A stretch of 33,300 nt of DNA from positions 1 to 33,300 of the forward strand of contig JADGPN010000017.1 in the NCBI GenBank assembly GCA_017882465.1, written 5' to 3'. Below, piece by piece: positions 23,697 through 31,612 of the stretch. Position numbers and translations under genes: made by a program. The DNA comes from Solirubrobacteraceae bacterium. GTDB taxonomy: Bacteria; Actinomycetota; Thermoleophilia; Solirubrobacterales; Solirubrobacteraceae. Under the pieces are notes generated by a model, which was not told the origin of the DNA, did not search any database, and was given only the letters and a program-made list of their open reading frames with translations. Position 1 is the first letter of the stretch. Every line of letters starts with the position of its first letter.

Positions 23697-25379
23697 ATGA
23701 GCACCTCCACGTTCGACCTCAAGCACCGCAGCCGGGCCCTGACCGCTGGCCCCGCGCGCGCCGCCGCCCGCGCCTACCTGAAGGGAATCGGGTTCGACGA
23801 CGACGCCCTCGCTCGGCCCCTGGTCGCGGTCGCGAACACGTGGATCGAGACGATGCCCTGCAACTTCCACCTGCGGGCGCTGGCGGCCAAGGTCAAGGAG
23901 GGCATTCGCGCCGCGGGCGGCACGCCGATGGAGCTGAACACGATCGCGATCTCGGACGGGATCACGATGGGGACCCCGGGCATGCGGGCGTCACTCGTGA
24001 GCCGGGAGGTGATCGCCGACTCGATCGAGCTCGTGTGCGACGCGCACATGTTCGACGCCGTGGTCACTATCAGCGGCTGCGACAAGACGATTCCCGGCAC
24101 CGTAATGGCTCTGTGCCGGCTGAACGTCCCCAGCCTGATGCTCTACGGCGGCTCGATCATGCCCGGGCACCTGCGCGGTGAGCCGGTGACGATCCAGGAG
24201 GTGTTCGAGGCCGTGGGCTCCTACGCCGCCGGCCGGATCTCCGAGGCCGAGCTGACCGAGCTGGAGGACGTGGCCTCGCCCGGGGCGGGCGCCTGCGGGG
24301 GGCAGTTCACCGCCAACACGATGGCGATGGCCTTCGAGGTGCTCGGCATCTCACCCGCCGGGATGTCGATGGTCCCGGCCACGAACGGCCACAAGGTCGA
24401 GGTGGCGCTCGAGGCCGGGCGGCTGGTGATGGACGTCCTCGCCCGCGGGCAGCGGCCCAGCGACATCATCACCAACAAGAGCCTCGAGAACGCGATCGCG
24501 GCGATCGCCTGCAGCGGCGGGTCCACCAACGGCGTGTTGCACCTGCTGGCGATCGCCAAGGAGATCGGCGTCGAGCTCTCGATCGACGATTTCGACCGGA
24601 TCAGCGAGCGCACGCCGCTGCTATGCGACCTGAAGCCCGGCGGACAGTACGTGGCGGTTGACCTGTATGAGGCGGGTGGCGTCCCGCTGGTTATGAAGCG
24701 TCTCAAGGACGCCGGGCTGCTGCACGAGCAGGCCGTGACGGTCACCGGCGACACGGTGGGCAAGATCGCCGAGGAGGCCCGGGAGACCGACGGCCAGCGC
24801 GTGGTGCGCCCGCTGGAGGATCCGATCAAGCCCACGGGCGGACTGGCGATCCTCCGCGGCAACATCGCCCCGGAGGGATGCGTAGTCAAGCTCGCCGGTC
24901 ACGAGCGGCGGCTGCACATCGGCCCGGCGCGGGTGTTCGAGGGCGAGGAGGACGCGATGCGCGCGGTCACCGCCCGGGAGATCAAGGCCCGGGACGTGGT
25001 CGTGATCCGCAACGAGGGGCCGGCCGGCGGTCCCGGGATGCGGGAGATGCTGGCCGTCACCGCGGCGCTCGTGGGCGAGGGCCTCGGCGAGGACGTGGCA
25101 TTGATCACCGATGGCCGCTTCTCTGGCGCCACCCACGGCTTCATGGCCGGTCACGTCGCGCCCGAGGCGGCGCGCGGTGGCCCGATCGCGGCGATCAGAG
25201 ACGGCGACGAGATCACGATCGACGTGGCCGCTCGCCGGCTCGAGGTGGCGCTCTCGGACGAGGAGATCCTCGTCCGGGTGGCAGACTATGCGCCGCCGGA
25301 GCGGCCACATGCGGGTGTGGCGCTCTCGAAGTACGCCCGGCTGGTGTCGAGCGCCTCGCAGGGCGCCGTCACGTTCTAG
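23697..25379 (+). CDS. ilvD: dihydroxy-acid dehydratase
   Basis: Iron-sulfur enzyme of isoleucine, valine and pantothenate synthesis, which converts dihydroxy acids to 2-keto acids. The 560-residue product has the three cluster cysteines in MPCNFHL (Cys55), SGCDKTIPG (Cys128) and GAGACGGQF (Cys200). It also has AISDGITMG, the C-terminal VIRNEGPAGGPGMREM and the substrate loop DGRFSGATHGFMAGHVAPEA. Length is normal. The frame is open further upstream, but ATG 23697 is the usual start and has a -10-like hexamer at the common spacing. No other ilv gene lies nearby. Confidence 0.97.
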   Translation: MSTSTFDLKHRSRALTAGPARAAARAYLKGIGFDDDALARPLVAVANTWIETMPCNFHLRALAAKVKEGIRAAGGTPMELNTIAISDGITMGTPGMRASLVSREVIADSIELVCDAHMFDAVVTISGCDKTIPGTVMALCRLNVPSLMLYGGSIMPGHLRGEPVTIQEVFEAVGSYAAGRISEAELTELEDVASPGAGACGGQFTANTMAMAFEVLGISPAGMSMVPATNGHKVEVALEAGRLVMDVLARGQRPSDIITNKSLENAIAAIACSGGSTNGVLHLLAIAKEIGVELSIDDFDRISERTPLLCDLKPGGQYVAVDLYEAGGVPLVMKRLKDAGLLHEQAVTVTGDTVGKIAEEARETDGQRVVRPLEDPIKPTGGLAILRGNIAPEGCVVKLAGHERRLHIGPARVFEGEEDAMRAVTAREIKARDVVVIRNEGPAGGPGMREMLAVTAALVGEGLGEDVALITDGRFSGATHGFMAGHVAPEAARGGPIAAIRDGDEITIDVAARRLEVALSDEEILVRVADYAPPERPHAGVALSKYARLVSSASQGAVTF

Positions 25380-25391
25380 CGGGTTCCCTGG

Positions 25392-25397
25392 GAGAAT
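25392..25397 (+). promoter_or_regulatory. possible -10 element of plsC
   Basis: GAGAAT (four of six matches to TATAAT) ends 9 nt before ATG 25407, in the 27-nt gap after ilvD. Confidence 0.3.
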
Positions 25398-25406
25398 CGG
25401 ACCGGC

Positions 25407-26327
25407 ATGGCCGATCCCCCCGAGCAGCATGAGACGGCCGGCGAGCACGAGACCGCCGGCGATCCGGTTGCCGACGGGGCGACCGTCGAGCTGGCGCTGA
25501 ACGATCTGCGCCGCGAGCTTCCGCTCGCGCCCGGGGACCTGCGTCAGTTCCTGCCCGGCCTGGAGCCCGAGCGGCAGGTGACCGACTGGGGTCGCTCCGA
25601 GCGCGTCGAGGGTCTCGTCGACAGGACCCTGTACGAGTTCCTCTACCACTATTGGTTCCGGGTCGAGGTCGAGGGCGTCGAGAACGTGCCCGATCACGGA
25701 GGCGCGCTGCTGGTGGCCAACCATGCCGGCGCGGTGCCCCCCGACGGGGCCATGATCGGCAAAGCGATCCGCGAGGAGCATGCCCACCCGCGCCCGCTGC
25801 ACCTGACGATGGAGCCCTCGTTCACGGGCTTCCCGGGGGTCGGCATGCTGGCCACCAAGATCGGCGGCGTTCCCGCCCATCCCGCCAACGTCCACCGGCT
25901 GCTGTTCGATGAGCGGCAGCTGGTGCTGGTGTTCCCGGAGGGCCGCCAGGGCGCCGAGAAGCGGCTCAGGGACCGCTACCGCGTGCGGCGCTTCGGTCGC
26001 GGGGGCGTCGTCGAGGCGGCGATGCGGGCCAGGGCGCCGATCGTCCCGATCGCAGTCGTGGGGGCGGAGGAGGCCCAGCCCGTGTTTGCGCGCCTGAGCC
26101 TGCTCCGCCGCCTGACGCGGCTCCCCTCCGTCCCGGTGACGTCACCGCTGCCGCTGCCGGCCAAGTTCCGGATCCGCTTTCTCGAGCCCGTGTGGACCGA
26201 TGAGCTCGGCGACGCGCCGTGGGAGGACCAGGGGCTCGTACAGACTCTCAGTCACGACATCCGGGCTCTGATCCAGGAGAACCTGTTCGAGATGGTCGCG
26301 GCGCGCCGGAGCGTCTGGCTCGGGTAG
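25407..26327 (+). CDS. PlsC-type 1-acylglycerol-3-phosphate acyltransferase family protein
   Basis: A 306-residue lysophospholipid-acyltransferase-like protein. The acceptor block is VANHAGAVPPDG with His106 and Asp113, so the spacing is HX6D, not the HX4D of classical PlsC. The second block is LVFPEGRQG (FPEGR at 176-180), and a conserved PIVPIAVVGAEE follows. The acidic N-terminal ~70 residues are extra relative to small PlsC enzymes. It is followed 19 nt later by an SDR-like gene. A comparable acyltransferase/epimerase-like pair exists in mycobacteria (Rv0502/Rv0501, from memory), so the two likely act together on a lipid. The exact substrate is unknown. Confidence 0.88.
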   Translation: MADPPEQHETAGEHETAGDPVADGATVELALNDLRRELPLAPGDLRQFLPGLEPERQVTDWGRSERVEGLVDRTLYEFLYHYWFRVEVEGVENVPDHGGALLVANHAGAVPPDGAMIGKAIREEHAHPRPLHLTMEPSFTGFPGVGMLATKIGGVPAHPANVHRLLFDERQLVLVFPEGRQGAEKRLRDRYRVRRFGRGGVVEAAMRARAPIVPIAVVGAEEAQPVFARLSLLRRLTRLPSVPVTSPLPLPAKFRIRFLEPVWTDELGDAPWEDQGLVQTLSHDIRALIQENLFEMVAARRSVWLG

Positions 26328-26346
26328 TCGCTCCCGCGCACGCACC

Positions 26347-27681
26347 ATGGACTCTCGGCGAATTCTGATCACGGGGCTGTCGTCGTACTGGGGCGGGCGT
26401 CTGGCCCAGGCGCTCGAGCGCGAGCCCGCCGCGCAGGCGATCATCGGCGTCGACTCCAGCGACCCTCGCCATCAGCTCGAGCGGACCGAGTTCGTCCGCG
26501 TGGACACCCAGCACGGATTGATCCGCCGCATCATCAACGCGGCCGCGATCGACACCGTGATCGACACCAGGCTGGTCGTCGATCCGCTCACCGCTCCGCT
26601 CAAGCTCGCGCACGAGACGAACGTGATCGGGACCATGAACATCCTCGCGGCGTGCTCGGGAAGCGAGTCTCCGGTGCGCAAGTTCGTGTTCAAGTCCTCG
26701 GCCCACTACTACGGATGCGAGCAGGACGATCCGGCGTTCTTCTCCGAGGACATGATCCGGCCGCATCCCCCGCGCACCGCGATCGAGCGCGACATCGTCG
26801 AGGCCGAGGAGGCGGTGGCGGACTTCGCCGCCCGGAACCCGGACACCACGGTGAGCGTCCTGCGCGTGGCCAACGGGATCGGCGGCGATCTGCACACGTC
26901 GCACCTGGCGCTGCTCTCCCTTCCCGTGGTTCCCTCGATCCTCGGCTTCGACCCGCGCTATCAGTTCATCCACGAGGACGACATCGTCGGCGTGCTGGAG
27001 CACGCTGTCCGCCACGATCTGCCGGGGATCTACAACGCCGCCGCCGATGGCGTGCTGGCGCTCTCGGAGGTCGTGTCGCTGCTGGGCAAGCCGCTGCTGC
27101 CCCTGCTGCCGCCGTGGGGGACGGGCTTCACCGCCGCCCAGCTGCGACGGCTCGGACTCCGGATCCCGGTCGAGATGGTGCGTCAGCTGCGCTTCGGCCG
27201 CGGGCTGGACAACCGCCGCCTGAAGGCGAGCGGGTACAGCTTCAGGTACACGACGCGGGAGGCCGTACTCAAGCTCCGAGCCCAGCAGCGACTGCGCCCG
27301 CTGCTGCGCAGCGGCGCCGAGTCCTATCACTACGAGCGCGAGATCGAGGAGTTCCTGCGCTGGAGTCCGAGCGTGCAGTCGGCGCCCGATCGCGGGCAGG
27401 GGGTCTGGCGACCCTCGGCGGCTCAGATCGCCCAGCTCGAGCGCACGCTCGCGGCCCTGCGGCCGTCGGACGCGGCGGACTCCCCGGCGAGCGCCCGGGC
27501 TCCGCTGCCCTCCTACGACGACCTCACCGCCGAGGAGGTGATCGAGATCGCCTCCTCGCTTGAGGCCTCCGCACTAGCCGAGCTGCGCCGCTTCGAGGCC
27601 GCCAACCGCGCCCGGAAGGAGGTCTTGGCGGCCTTGGATCGAAACCTTGCTCGTTGGCGTCCCTCGAGCGCCGCGCAGTGA
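26347..27681 (+). CDS. SDR/NAD-dependent epimerase-like protein with C-terminal helical hairpin
   Basis: A 444-residue protein with an extended-SDR Rossmann fold. The opening ILITGLSSYWGGRLAQAL keeps TG and the last glycines but not the full TGxxGxxG. VDTVIDTR-like and NVIGTMNIL follow, and SSAHYYG marks the active-site strand. I do not see the expected YxxxK; the region instead reads TAIERDIVEAEE. The protein may therefore bind a nucleotide without normal SDR catalysis. Residues ~330-444 are an extension ending in an acidic helical hairpin (YDDLTAEEVIEIASSL, then RRFEAANRARKEVLAAL). It is coupled to the upstream acyltransferase gene. Confidence 0.85.
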   Translation: MDSRRILITGLSSYWGGRLAQALEREPAAQAIIGVDSSDPRHQLERTEFVRVDTQHGLIRRIINAAAIDTVIDTRLVVDPLTAPLKLAHETNVIGTMNILAACSGSESPVRKFVFKSSAHYYGCEQDDPAFFSEDMIRPHPPRTAIERDIVEAEEAVADFAARNPDTTVSVLRVANGIGGDLHTSHLALLSLPVVPSILGFDPRYQFIHEDDIVGVLEHAVRHDLPGIYNAAADGVLALSEVVSLLGKPLLPLLPPWGTGFTAAQLRRLGLRIPVEMVRQLRFGRGLDNRRLKASGYSFRYTTREAVLKLRAQQRLRPLLRSGAESYHYEREIEEFLRWSPSVQSAPDRGQGVWRPSAAQIAQLERTLAALRPSDAADSPASARAPLPSYDDLTAEEVIEIASSLEASALAELRRFEAANRARKEVLAALDRNLARWRPSSAAQ

Positions 27682-27700
27682 AAGGCCGCTTGCAAATCAT

Positions 27701-27710
27701 GAGAATTCTC
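27701..27710. promoter_or_regulatory. perfect palindrome upstream of the L,D-transpeptidase gene
   Basis: GAGAATTCTC is a perfect 10-bp palindrome in the AT-richest part of the 110-nt gap, about 34 bp before the -10 TAGCAT. It could be an operator; no regulator is known. Confidence 0.3.
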
Positions 27711-27743
27711 TCGACCCCTTTCCGTTCGACGCACCGCGCCCGC

Positions 27744-27749
27744 TAGCAT
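27744..27749 (+). promoter_or_regulatory. -10 element of the L,D-transpeptidase gene
   Basis: TAGCAT lies 42 nt before GTG 27792, which gives a leader of about 35 nt holding a GGGGG ribosome site. The same hexamer precedes the secreted copper protein. Confidence 0.4.
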
Positions 27750-27791
27750 CCGGCTTGGTGGGTGCGCGGTAACTCCATTGGGGGATTCGTA

Positions 27792-29456
27792 GTGACTCCA
27801 GTTTCGTACCTGAGGACGACAGTGAGGCCTGGCAAGTCGGTTGACGGAACCGGCGCGCCGCTTGCTACTCCACGCCGCGGCGGACCCTGGCGCTATGTCG
27901 CGCTGGCGCTCGTCCTGGTGCTCGCGGGGCTCGTCGTGGCCGGGGTGCTGCTGCTGTCCTCGAACCCGACCCTGAGCGCCGATTCGAGGGCCCTGGCCAA
28001 GGTCGAGATGCCGCTCGGCGGCGGCACGATCACCAGCGCCACCGCCACCGGCGCAGGCGGCCGGCCGATCCCGCTCGAGGTCCGCGGCGACCAGCTGTGG
28101 CCGCGCAAGCTCGTCCCGGCGACGGAGCTGGTCTCGGTCCAGGTGGTCGTCAAGCACCCCGGATGGATCTCGTGGCTCAGCGGCAGCAGCGACACCCTGC
28201 ACCTGTCGTTGCGCGCGCCGGCCGCGCACCTGCTCTCGCACTACCTGACCCTGCGGTCGGGCGCGCCGGTGCATCTGCAGTTCAATGCGCCGGTTCAGGT
28301 GCTCGCCTTCGGATCGCCCGGTCAGCTGCACCGCCGCGTGCTCGCGAGCCCGGTGTCCGAGGTGAACCTGCCGCGCAGCGCGGACGCCGGCACGGTCCAG
28401 GTCGCCGCCGCACCCCGGATCTGGGAGACCTCGCGCGCAGCCTACGTCAGCTGGTTCCCGGCCGGCGCTTCGGCGGCCAGCGCCGTGGCCAGCCCGGCCC
28501 CGGGCAGCCGGATCGAGCCGAGCACGCCGATCACCCTCACCTTCTCCAAGCCGGTCGGCGTGGCCCTCGGGTCCTCGCGGCCACCGGTGTCGCCGGCGAC
28601 CGCCGGAACCTGGCACACGGTCAACGCCCATACGATCGTGTTCAAGCCCGAGGGCTACGGATACGGTCTCTCGGCCACGGTCCGGATCCAGCTGCCGGGC
28701 GGCGTGCAGCTCGTCGGCGGCCGGCAGAGCGCCGGCGGCGCGAGGGCGAGCTGGACGGTCCCCGCAGGGTCGACGCTGAGGATGCAGCAGATCCTCGCCC
28801 TGCTCGGCTACCTGCCGCTCAAGTTCAACTACGCGGGCGCCGGGGTGGCCCACACGGCCGCCGCGCAGGAGTCGGCAGCGGTGCACCCGCCCGCCGGCAC
28901 GTTCACCTGGCGCTACGCGAACACCCCTGCCTCGCTGCGCGGCTTCTGGGCCCCCGGAGTCGGTGGCGTGGTCACGCGCGGCGCGCTGATGGCGTTCCAG
29001 AACGAACACGCCCTGACCACCGACGGGGTCGTCGGGCCGGCTGTGTGGCGGTCCCTGATGGCCGCGGTGATCGCGGGTAAGCGCTCGACATTTGGGTACA
29101 CCTTTGTGTCGGTCAGCGTCGCCGCGCAGAAGCTCGAGCTCTGGCACAACGGCAGGACGCGGGTCACCAGCGCGGTCAACACCGGAATCGCCTCAGCCCC
29201 GACCGCGACCGGCACCTACCCTGTGTTCGAGCACATGCCCTCGGGGACGATGTCCGGAACCAACCCGGACGGGAGCCACTACAGCGATCCCGGGATCCAG
29301 TACATCAGCTACTTCAACGGCGGTGACGCACTGCATGCGTTCACGCGCGCTCAGTACGGCTTCCCGCAGAGCCTCGGCTGCGTCGAGATGCCGCTCAGCT
29401 CCGCCGGCGCCGTCTACCCGTACACGCCGATCGGGACCCTGGTGCACGTCGCCTGA
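27792..29456 (+). CDS. L,D-transpeptidase with N-terminal anchor and peptidoglycan-binding domain
   Basis: Predicted cell-wall cross-linking enzyme (554 aa) that forms 3-3 links in peptidoglycan. Layout: a short cytosolic lead, a membrane helix (about 34-57), and a large extracellular Ig-like region (about 65-320, including PGSRIEPSTPITLTFSKPV typical of such domains). A PG-binding_1-like module follows (about 325-445, GALMAFQNEHALTTDGVVGP). The C-terminal YkuD domain has the catalytic block HAFTRAQYGFPQSLGC, with His near 505 and Cys near 530. The start GTG 27792 is preceded by GGGGG at 27778-27783; GTG 27762 would add 10 residues. It follows the SDR-like gene by 110 nt. Confidence 0.88.
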   Translation: MTPVSYLRTTVRPGKSVDGTGAPLATPRRGGPWRYVALALVLVLAGLVVAGVLLLSSNPTLSADSRALAKVEMPLGGGTITSATATGAGGRPIPLEVRGDQLWPRKLVPATELVSVQVVVKHPGWISWLSGSSDTLHLSLRAPAAHLLSHYLTLRSGAPVHLQFNAPVQVLAFGSPGQLHRRVLASPVSEVNLPRSADAGTVQVAAAPRIWETSRAAYVSWFPAGASAASAVASPAPGSRIEPSTPITLTFSKPVGVALGSSRPPVSPATAGTWHTVNAHTIVFKPEGYGYGLSATVRIQLPGGVQLVGGRQSAGGARASWTVPAGSTLRMQQILALLGYLPLKFNYAGAGVAHTAAAQESAAVHPPAGTFTWRYANTPASLRGFWAPGVGGVVTRGALMAFQNEHALTTDGVVGPAVWRSLMAAVIAGKRSTFGYTFVSVSVAAQKLELWHNGRTRVTSAVNTGIASAPTATGTYPVFEHMPSGTMSGTNPDGSHYSDPGIQYISYFNGGDALHAFTRAQYGFPQSLGCVEMPLSSAGAVYPYTPIGTLVHVA

Positions 29457-29486
29457 GGCGCCAGCGCCTGCGCAGCCCCTCTGCGC
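29456..29486. terminator. double hairpin between convergent genes
   Basis: Two adjacent inverted repeats lie in the 33-nt gap between the L,D-transpeptidase stop and the end of the minus-strand orphan. The first is AGGCGC/GCGCCT at 29456-29469. The second is GCGCAG, a 5-nt loop, then CTGCGC at 29470-29486. There is no strong T tract on either side, but the position suits a bidirectional terminator. Confidence 0.45.
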
Positions 29487-29489
29487 CCG

Positions 29490-29786
29490 TCACGGCTTGA
29501 CGACACTCGCCCCGATCTCGCCGACCGGCACTTCCTCCCATCCGCGCTCCAGCAAGGAGGCATGGTGCGGCTGGTGACGAATAGCCAGAGCGCCAATGTA
29601 TGTGTCCCCGCTCCGCCCGATCTTCTTGCGCAGCACCGCGTACCAGAGCGTGCTGGCGTCGCTTGGGCCCTGGATGCGATGCCACGGGCGCTCGGGCACA
29701 GATCCCGCGGAGACCACCCCGGCCTCGCCGAATTGGCGTAGGGTGGCGACCTGACCTGTGGTCGTGTCGATGAAGAAGACGCCCAT
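29490..29786 (-). CDS. small hypothetical protein, orphan
   Basis: A 98-residue frame filling the otherwise empty 330 nt between the L,D-transpeptidase gene and xerC. The product opens MGVFFIDTTTGQVATLRQFG and includes STLWYAVLRKKIG, DTYIGALAIRHQ and a C-terminal GWEEVPVGEIGASV. This is protein-like, balanced composition with no low complexity. Its codons look slightly less GC-rich than its neighbours' (by eye). On the minus strand TACCCT ends 8 nt before the ATG. Its start codon shares CATG (29784-29787) with the xerC ATG. I do not recognise a family; it could be a recently acquired or lineage-specific gene. Confidence 0.55.
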   Translation of the reverse strand: MGVFFIDTTTGQVATLRQFGEAGVVSAGSVPERPWHRIQGPSDASTLWYAVLRKKIGRSGDTYIGALAIRHQPHHASLLERGWEEVPVGEIGASVVKP

Positions 29787-30753
29787 GACCGCGGAGGGTA
29801 ATGGTCGGGCGGCGATCTCCGAGCCGTGGGTCGCGGCGCTGGCCTCGTTCGAGAGCGATCTCCGCCGCCGCGCCGCGGCGCCGAACACGCGCGACGCCTA
29901 CCGCAACGACCTCCGGCAGTTCGCCGCCTGGGCCGCCGCGAGCGACCTCGAGCCGCGCTCGATCGACGTGCGCGCGCTGCGCCGGTACGCGGCCAGCCTG
30001 ACCGAGCGCGGGCAGGCGCCGGCCACGGTGGCCCGCAAGCTGGCGGCCCTGCGCGGCTTCTTCCGGACGCTCGTCGAGCTCGGGCAACGGGGGGAGAATC
30101 CCGCCGAGCTGCTCTCATCGCCCAAGCGGTCTCAGCGCCTGCCGCGCGTGCTCAAGGCCTCCGAGGTGGCCGAGCTGCTCGACCGGATCCCGGCCACCAC
30201 GCCGCTCGAGCTCCGGGACCGGGCGCTGTTCGAGCTCGCCTATGCCTCGGGGCTGCGAGCCGAGGAGCTCGTCTCGCTCGACGTGGGGTCCGTCGACTTC
30301 GACGCCGAGTCCGTCCGCGTCGAGGGCAAGGGAGGCAAGACCAGGCTGGTCCCGGCCGGCGAGCACGCGCTGCGGGCCCTCGAGCGCTACCTGGCGCGCG
30401 GCCGCCCCGCCCTGGAGGTCGACGGCGAGCGCGAGATCGGGTCCGAGACGCCCTCGCGGCGCGCGCCGGCGCTGTTCCTGTCCAAGTCCGGGCGCCGGCT
30501 CGGCACCTCGGACGTTCGGCGGCGTCTGCGGACGTGGGCGCGCCAGGCGGCCTCGCAGGCCCCGGCCCTCGTGGATGCCCATCCGCACGCGCTCCGGCAT
30601 TCGTTCGCCACCCACCTGCTCGAGGGGGGCGCGGACCTGAGGGCGATCCAAGAGCTGTTGGGACACGCAAGCATCTCGACGACGCAGGTCTACACTCGGG
30701 TAGAGTCGGGGCGACTGAGGTCCGCCTATGCACGGGCCCACCCGCGCGCTTAG
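29785..30753 (+). CDS. xerC: tyrosine recombinase XerC
   Basis: Site-specific recombinase that resolves chromosome dimers at dif. The 322-residue product has the N-terminal SAM-like DNA-binding domain (about 12-105) and a catalytic domain. The catalytic residues are Arg158 (SGLRAEEL), Lys near 185 (GKGGKTR), His268 and Arg271 (HALRHSFATHLLEGG), His294 (LGHASI) and nucleophile Tyr303 (TQVYTRV). All are intact. An insert of about 20 residues (EREIGSETPSRRAPA) precedes the FLSKSGRRL strand. Starts at GTG 29758 or ATG 29770 are possible. XerD cannot be excluded, but a place near dprA and before a WhiG-type sigma gene suits actinobacterial xerC. Confidence 0.9.
   Translation: MTAEGNGRAAISEPWVAALASFESDLRRRAAAPNTRDAYRNDLRQFAAWAAASDLEPRSIDVRALRRYAASLTERGQAPATVARKLAALRGFFRTLVELGQRGENPAELLSSPKRSQRLPRVLKASEVAELLDRIPATTPLELRDRALFELAYASGLRAEELVSLDVGSVDFDAESVRVEGKGGKTRLVPAGEHALRALERYLARGRPALEVDGEREIGSETPSRRAPALFLSKSGRRLGTSDVRRRLRTWARQAASQAPALVDAHPHALRHSFATHLLEGGADLRAIQELLGHASISTTQVYTRVESGRLRSAYARAHPRA
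29795..29800 (-). promoter_or_regulatory. -10 element of the minus-strand orphan
   Basis: On the minus strand TACCCT ends 8 nt before the ATG at 29786, the same geometry as other unit heads in the window. It lies inside the start of xerC. Confidence 0.35.
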
Positions 30754-30768
30754 CACACTGGGGGAGAG

Positions 30769-31548
30769 CTGGAAACGAACGTAAAAACGATCGAGCTGCA
30801 CGACCTCTGGAGACGCTACAAGTCCTCAGGCGAAGAGCGCGCGCGCGAGCGGCTCGTGGTCGCCTACTCACCATTGGTCAAGTACGTCGCCGGCCGGATG
30901 AGCTCCGGGCTGCCCGCGCACGTCGAGGAGGCCGACCTGATCTCCTACGGCCTTGGGGGATTGATCTCGGCCATCGAGCGCTTCGATCTCGCCCGCGAGA
31001 TCAAGTTCGAGACGTACGCGATCCCGCGCGTCCGGGGCGCGATCATCGATGAGCTGCGCTCGATGGACTGGGTGCCGCGGTCGGTCCGCGCGCGGGCCAG
31101 GGAGTTCGAGCGGGCGAACATGAAGCTCGAGGCGCGACTGCGCCGGGCGCCGACCGACGAGGAGATGGCGACCGAGCTGCAGATCACGCTCGAGGATTTG
31201 CAGGACGCGCTGCTGCAGATCTCCAACTCGACGATGGTTGCGCTCGATGAGCTGTGGACGGTCTCGGACTCGACCGGAGACCAGGTGTCGCTGCTCGACA
31301 CGCTACCCGACCGCGGCGCGCCCGACCCCCAGGCGATCGTCGACCAGGGCGAGCTCCGGGACCGGATCGCGGACGGGATCGCCGCCCTGCCCGAGCGCGA
31401 GAAGCTGGTCGTGGCGCTCTACTACTACGAGAACCTGACGCTGCGAGAGATCGGCGAGGTTCTCGGCGTGACCGAGTCCCGGGTCTCACAGCTGCACACC
31501 AAGGCGGTGCTGCGGCTGCGGTCCAAGCTGGCCACCGAGCTGCGCTAG
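30769..31548 (+). CDS. whiG: WhiG/FliA-type RNA polymerase sigma factor
   Basis: Alternative sigma-70 factor. Region 2 is [34 protein letters not shown] and [29 protein letters not shown]. The last is diagnostic for the WhiG/FliA group, which drives sporulation or flagellar genes. Regions 3 and 4 follow ([51 protein letters not shown]). The conserved N-terminus [20 protein letters not shown] is encoded upstream of the first ATG/GTG/TTG (GTG 30856), so that GTG is too late. The only start-like codons are CTG 30769, with GGGGGA just upstream, and CTG 30796. The frame continues from the xerC TAG without a shift. Confidence 0.9.
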   Translation: METNVKTIELHDLWRRYKSSGEERARERLVVAYSPLVKYVAGRMSSGLPAHVEEADLISYGLGGLISAIERFDLAREIKFETYAIPRVRGAIIDELRSMDWVPRSVRARAREFERANMKLEARLRRAPTDEEMATELQITLEDLQDALLQISNSTMVALDELWTVSDSTGDQVSLLDTLPDRGAPDPQAIVDQGELRDRIADGIAALPEREKLVVALYYYENLTLREIGEVLGVTESRVSQLHTKAVLRLRSKLATELR

Positions 31549-31551
31549 CCG

Positions 31552-31573
31552 CCGGCCTCCGATCCGGAGCCGG
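31552..31573 (+). terminator. GC-rich hairpin after the sigma factor gene
   Basis: CCGG plus CTCCG pair with CGGAG plus CCGG around a 3-nt loop (ATC), with one bulged C. It starts 4 nt after the stop codon. There is no T tract, so it may end transcription weakly or only protect the 3' end. Confidence 0.45.
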
Positions 31574-31612
31574 GACGACGCGCCGCGCCACGGGTCAGCC
31601 GCTGAAGTGCTC

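Noticed and set aside
29395-30118. Two longer minus-strand frames (230-234 codons) overlapping xerC
   Set aside because: Arg/Ala/Gly-rich shadows in frames different from the 98-aa orphan; they mostly mirror xerC coding.
29785-30753. xerC as a phage or island integrase
   Set aside because: Typical Xer length and motifs, core-gene codon use, no adjacent tRNA, att repeats or phage genes.
30856-30858. GTG 30856 as the sigma factor start
   Set aside because: It would remove the conserved LWRRYK...ERL segment and leave region 2 starting abruptly at its first helix.
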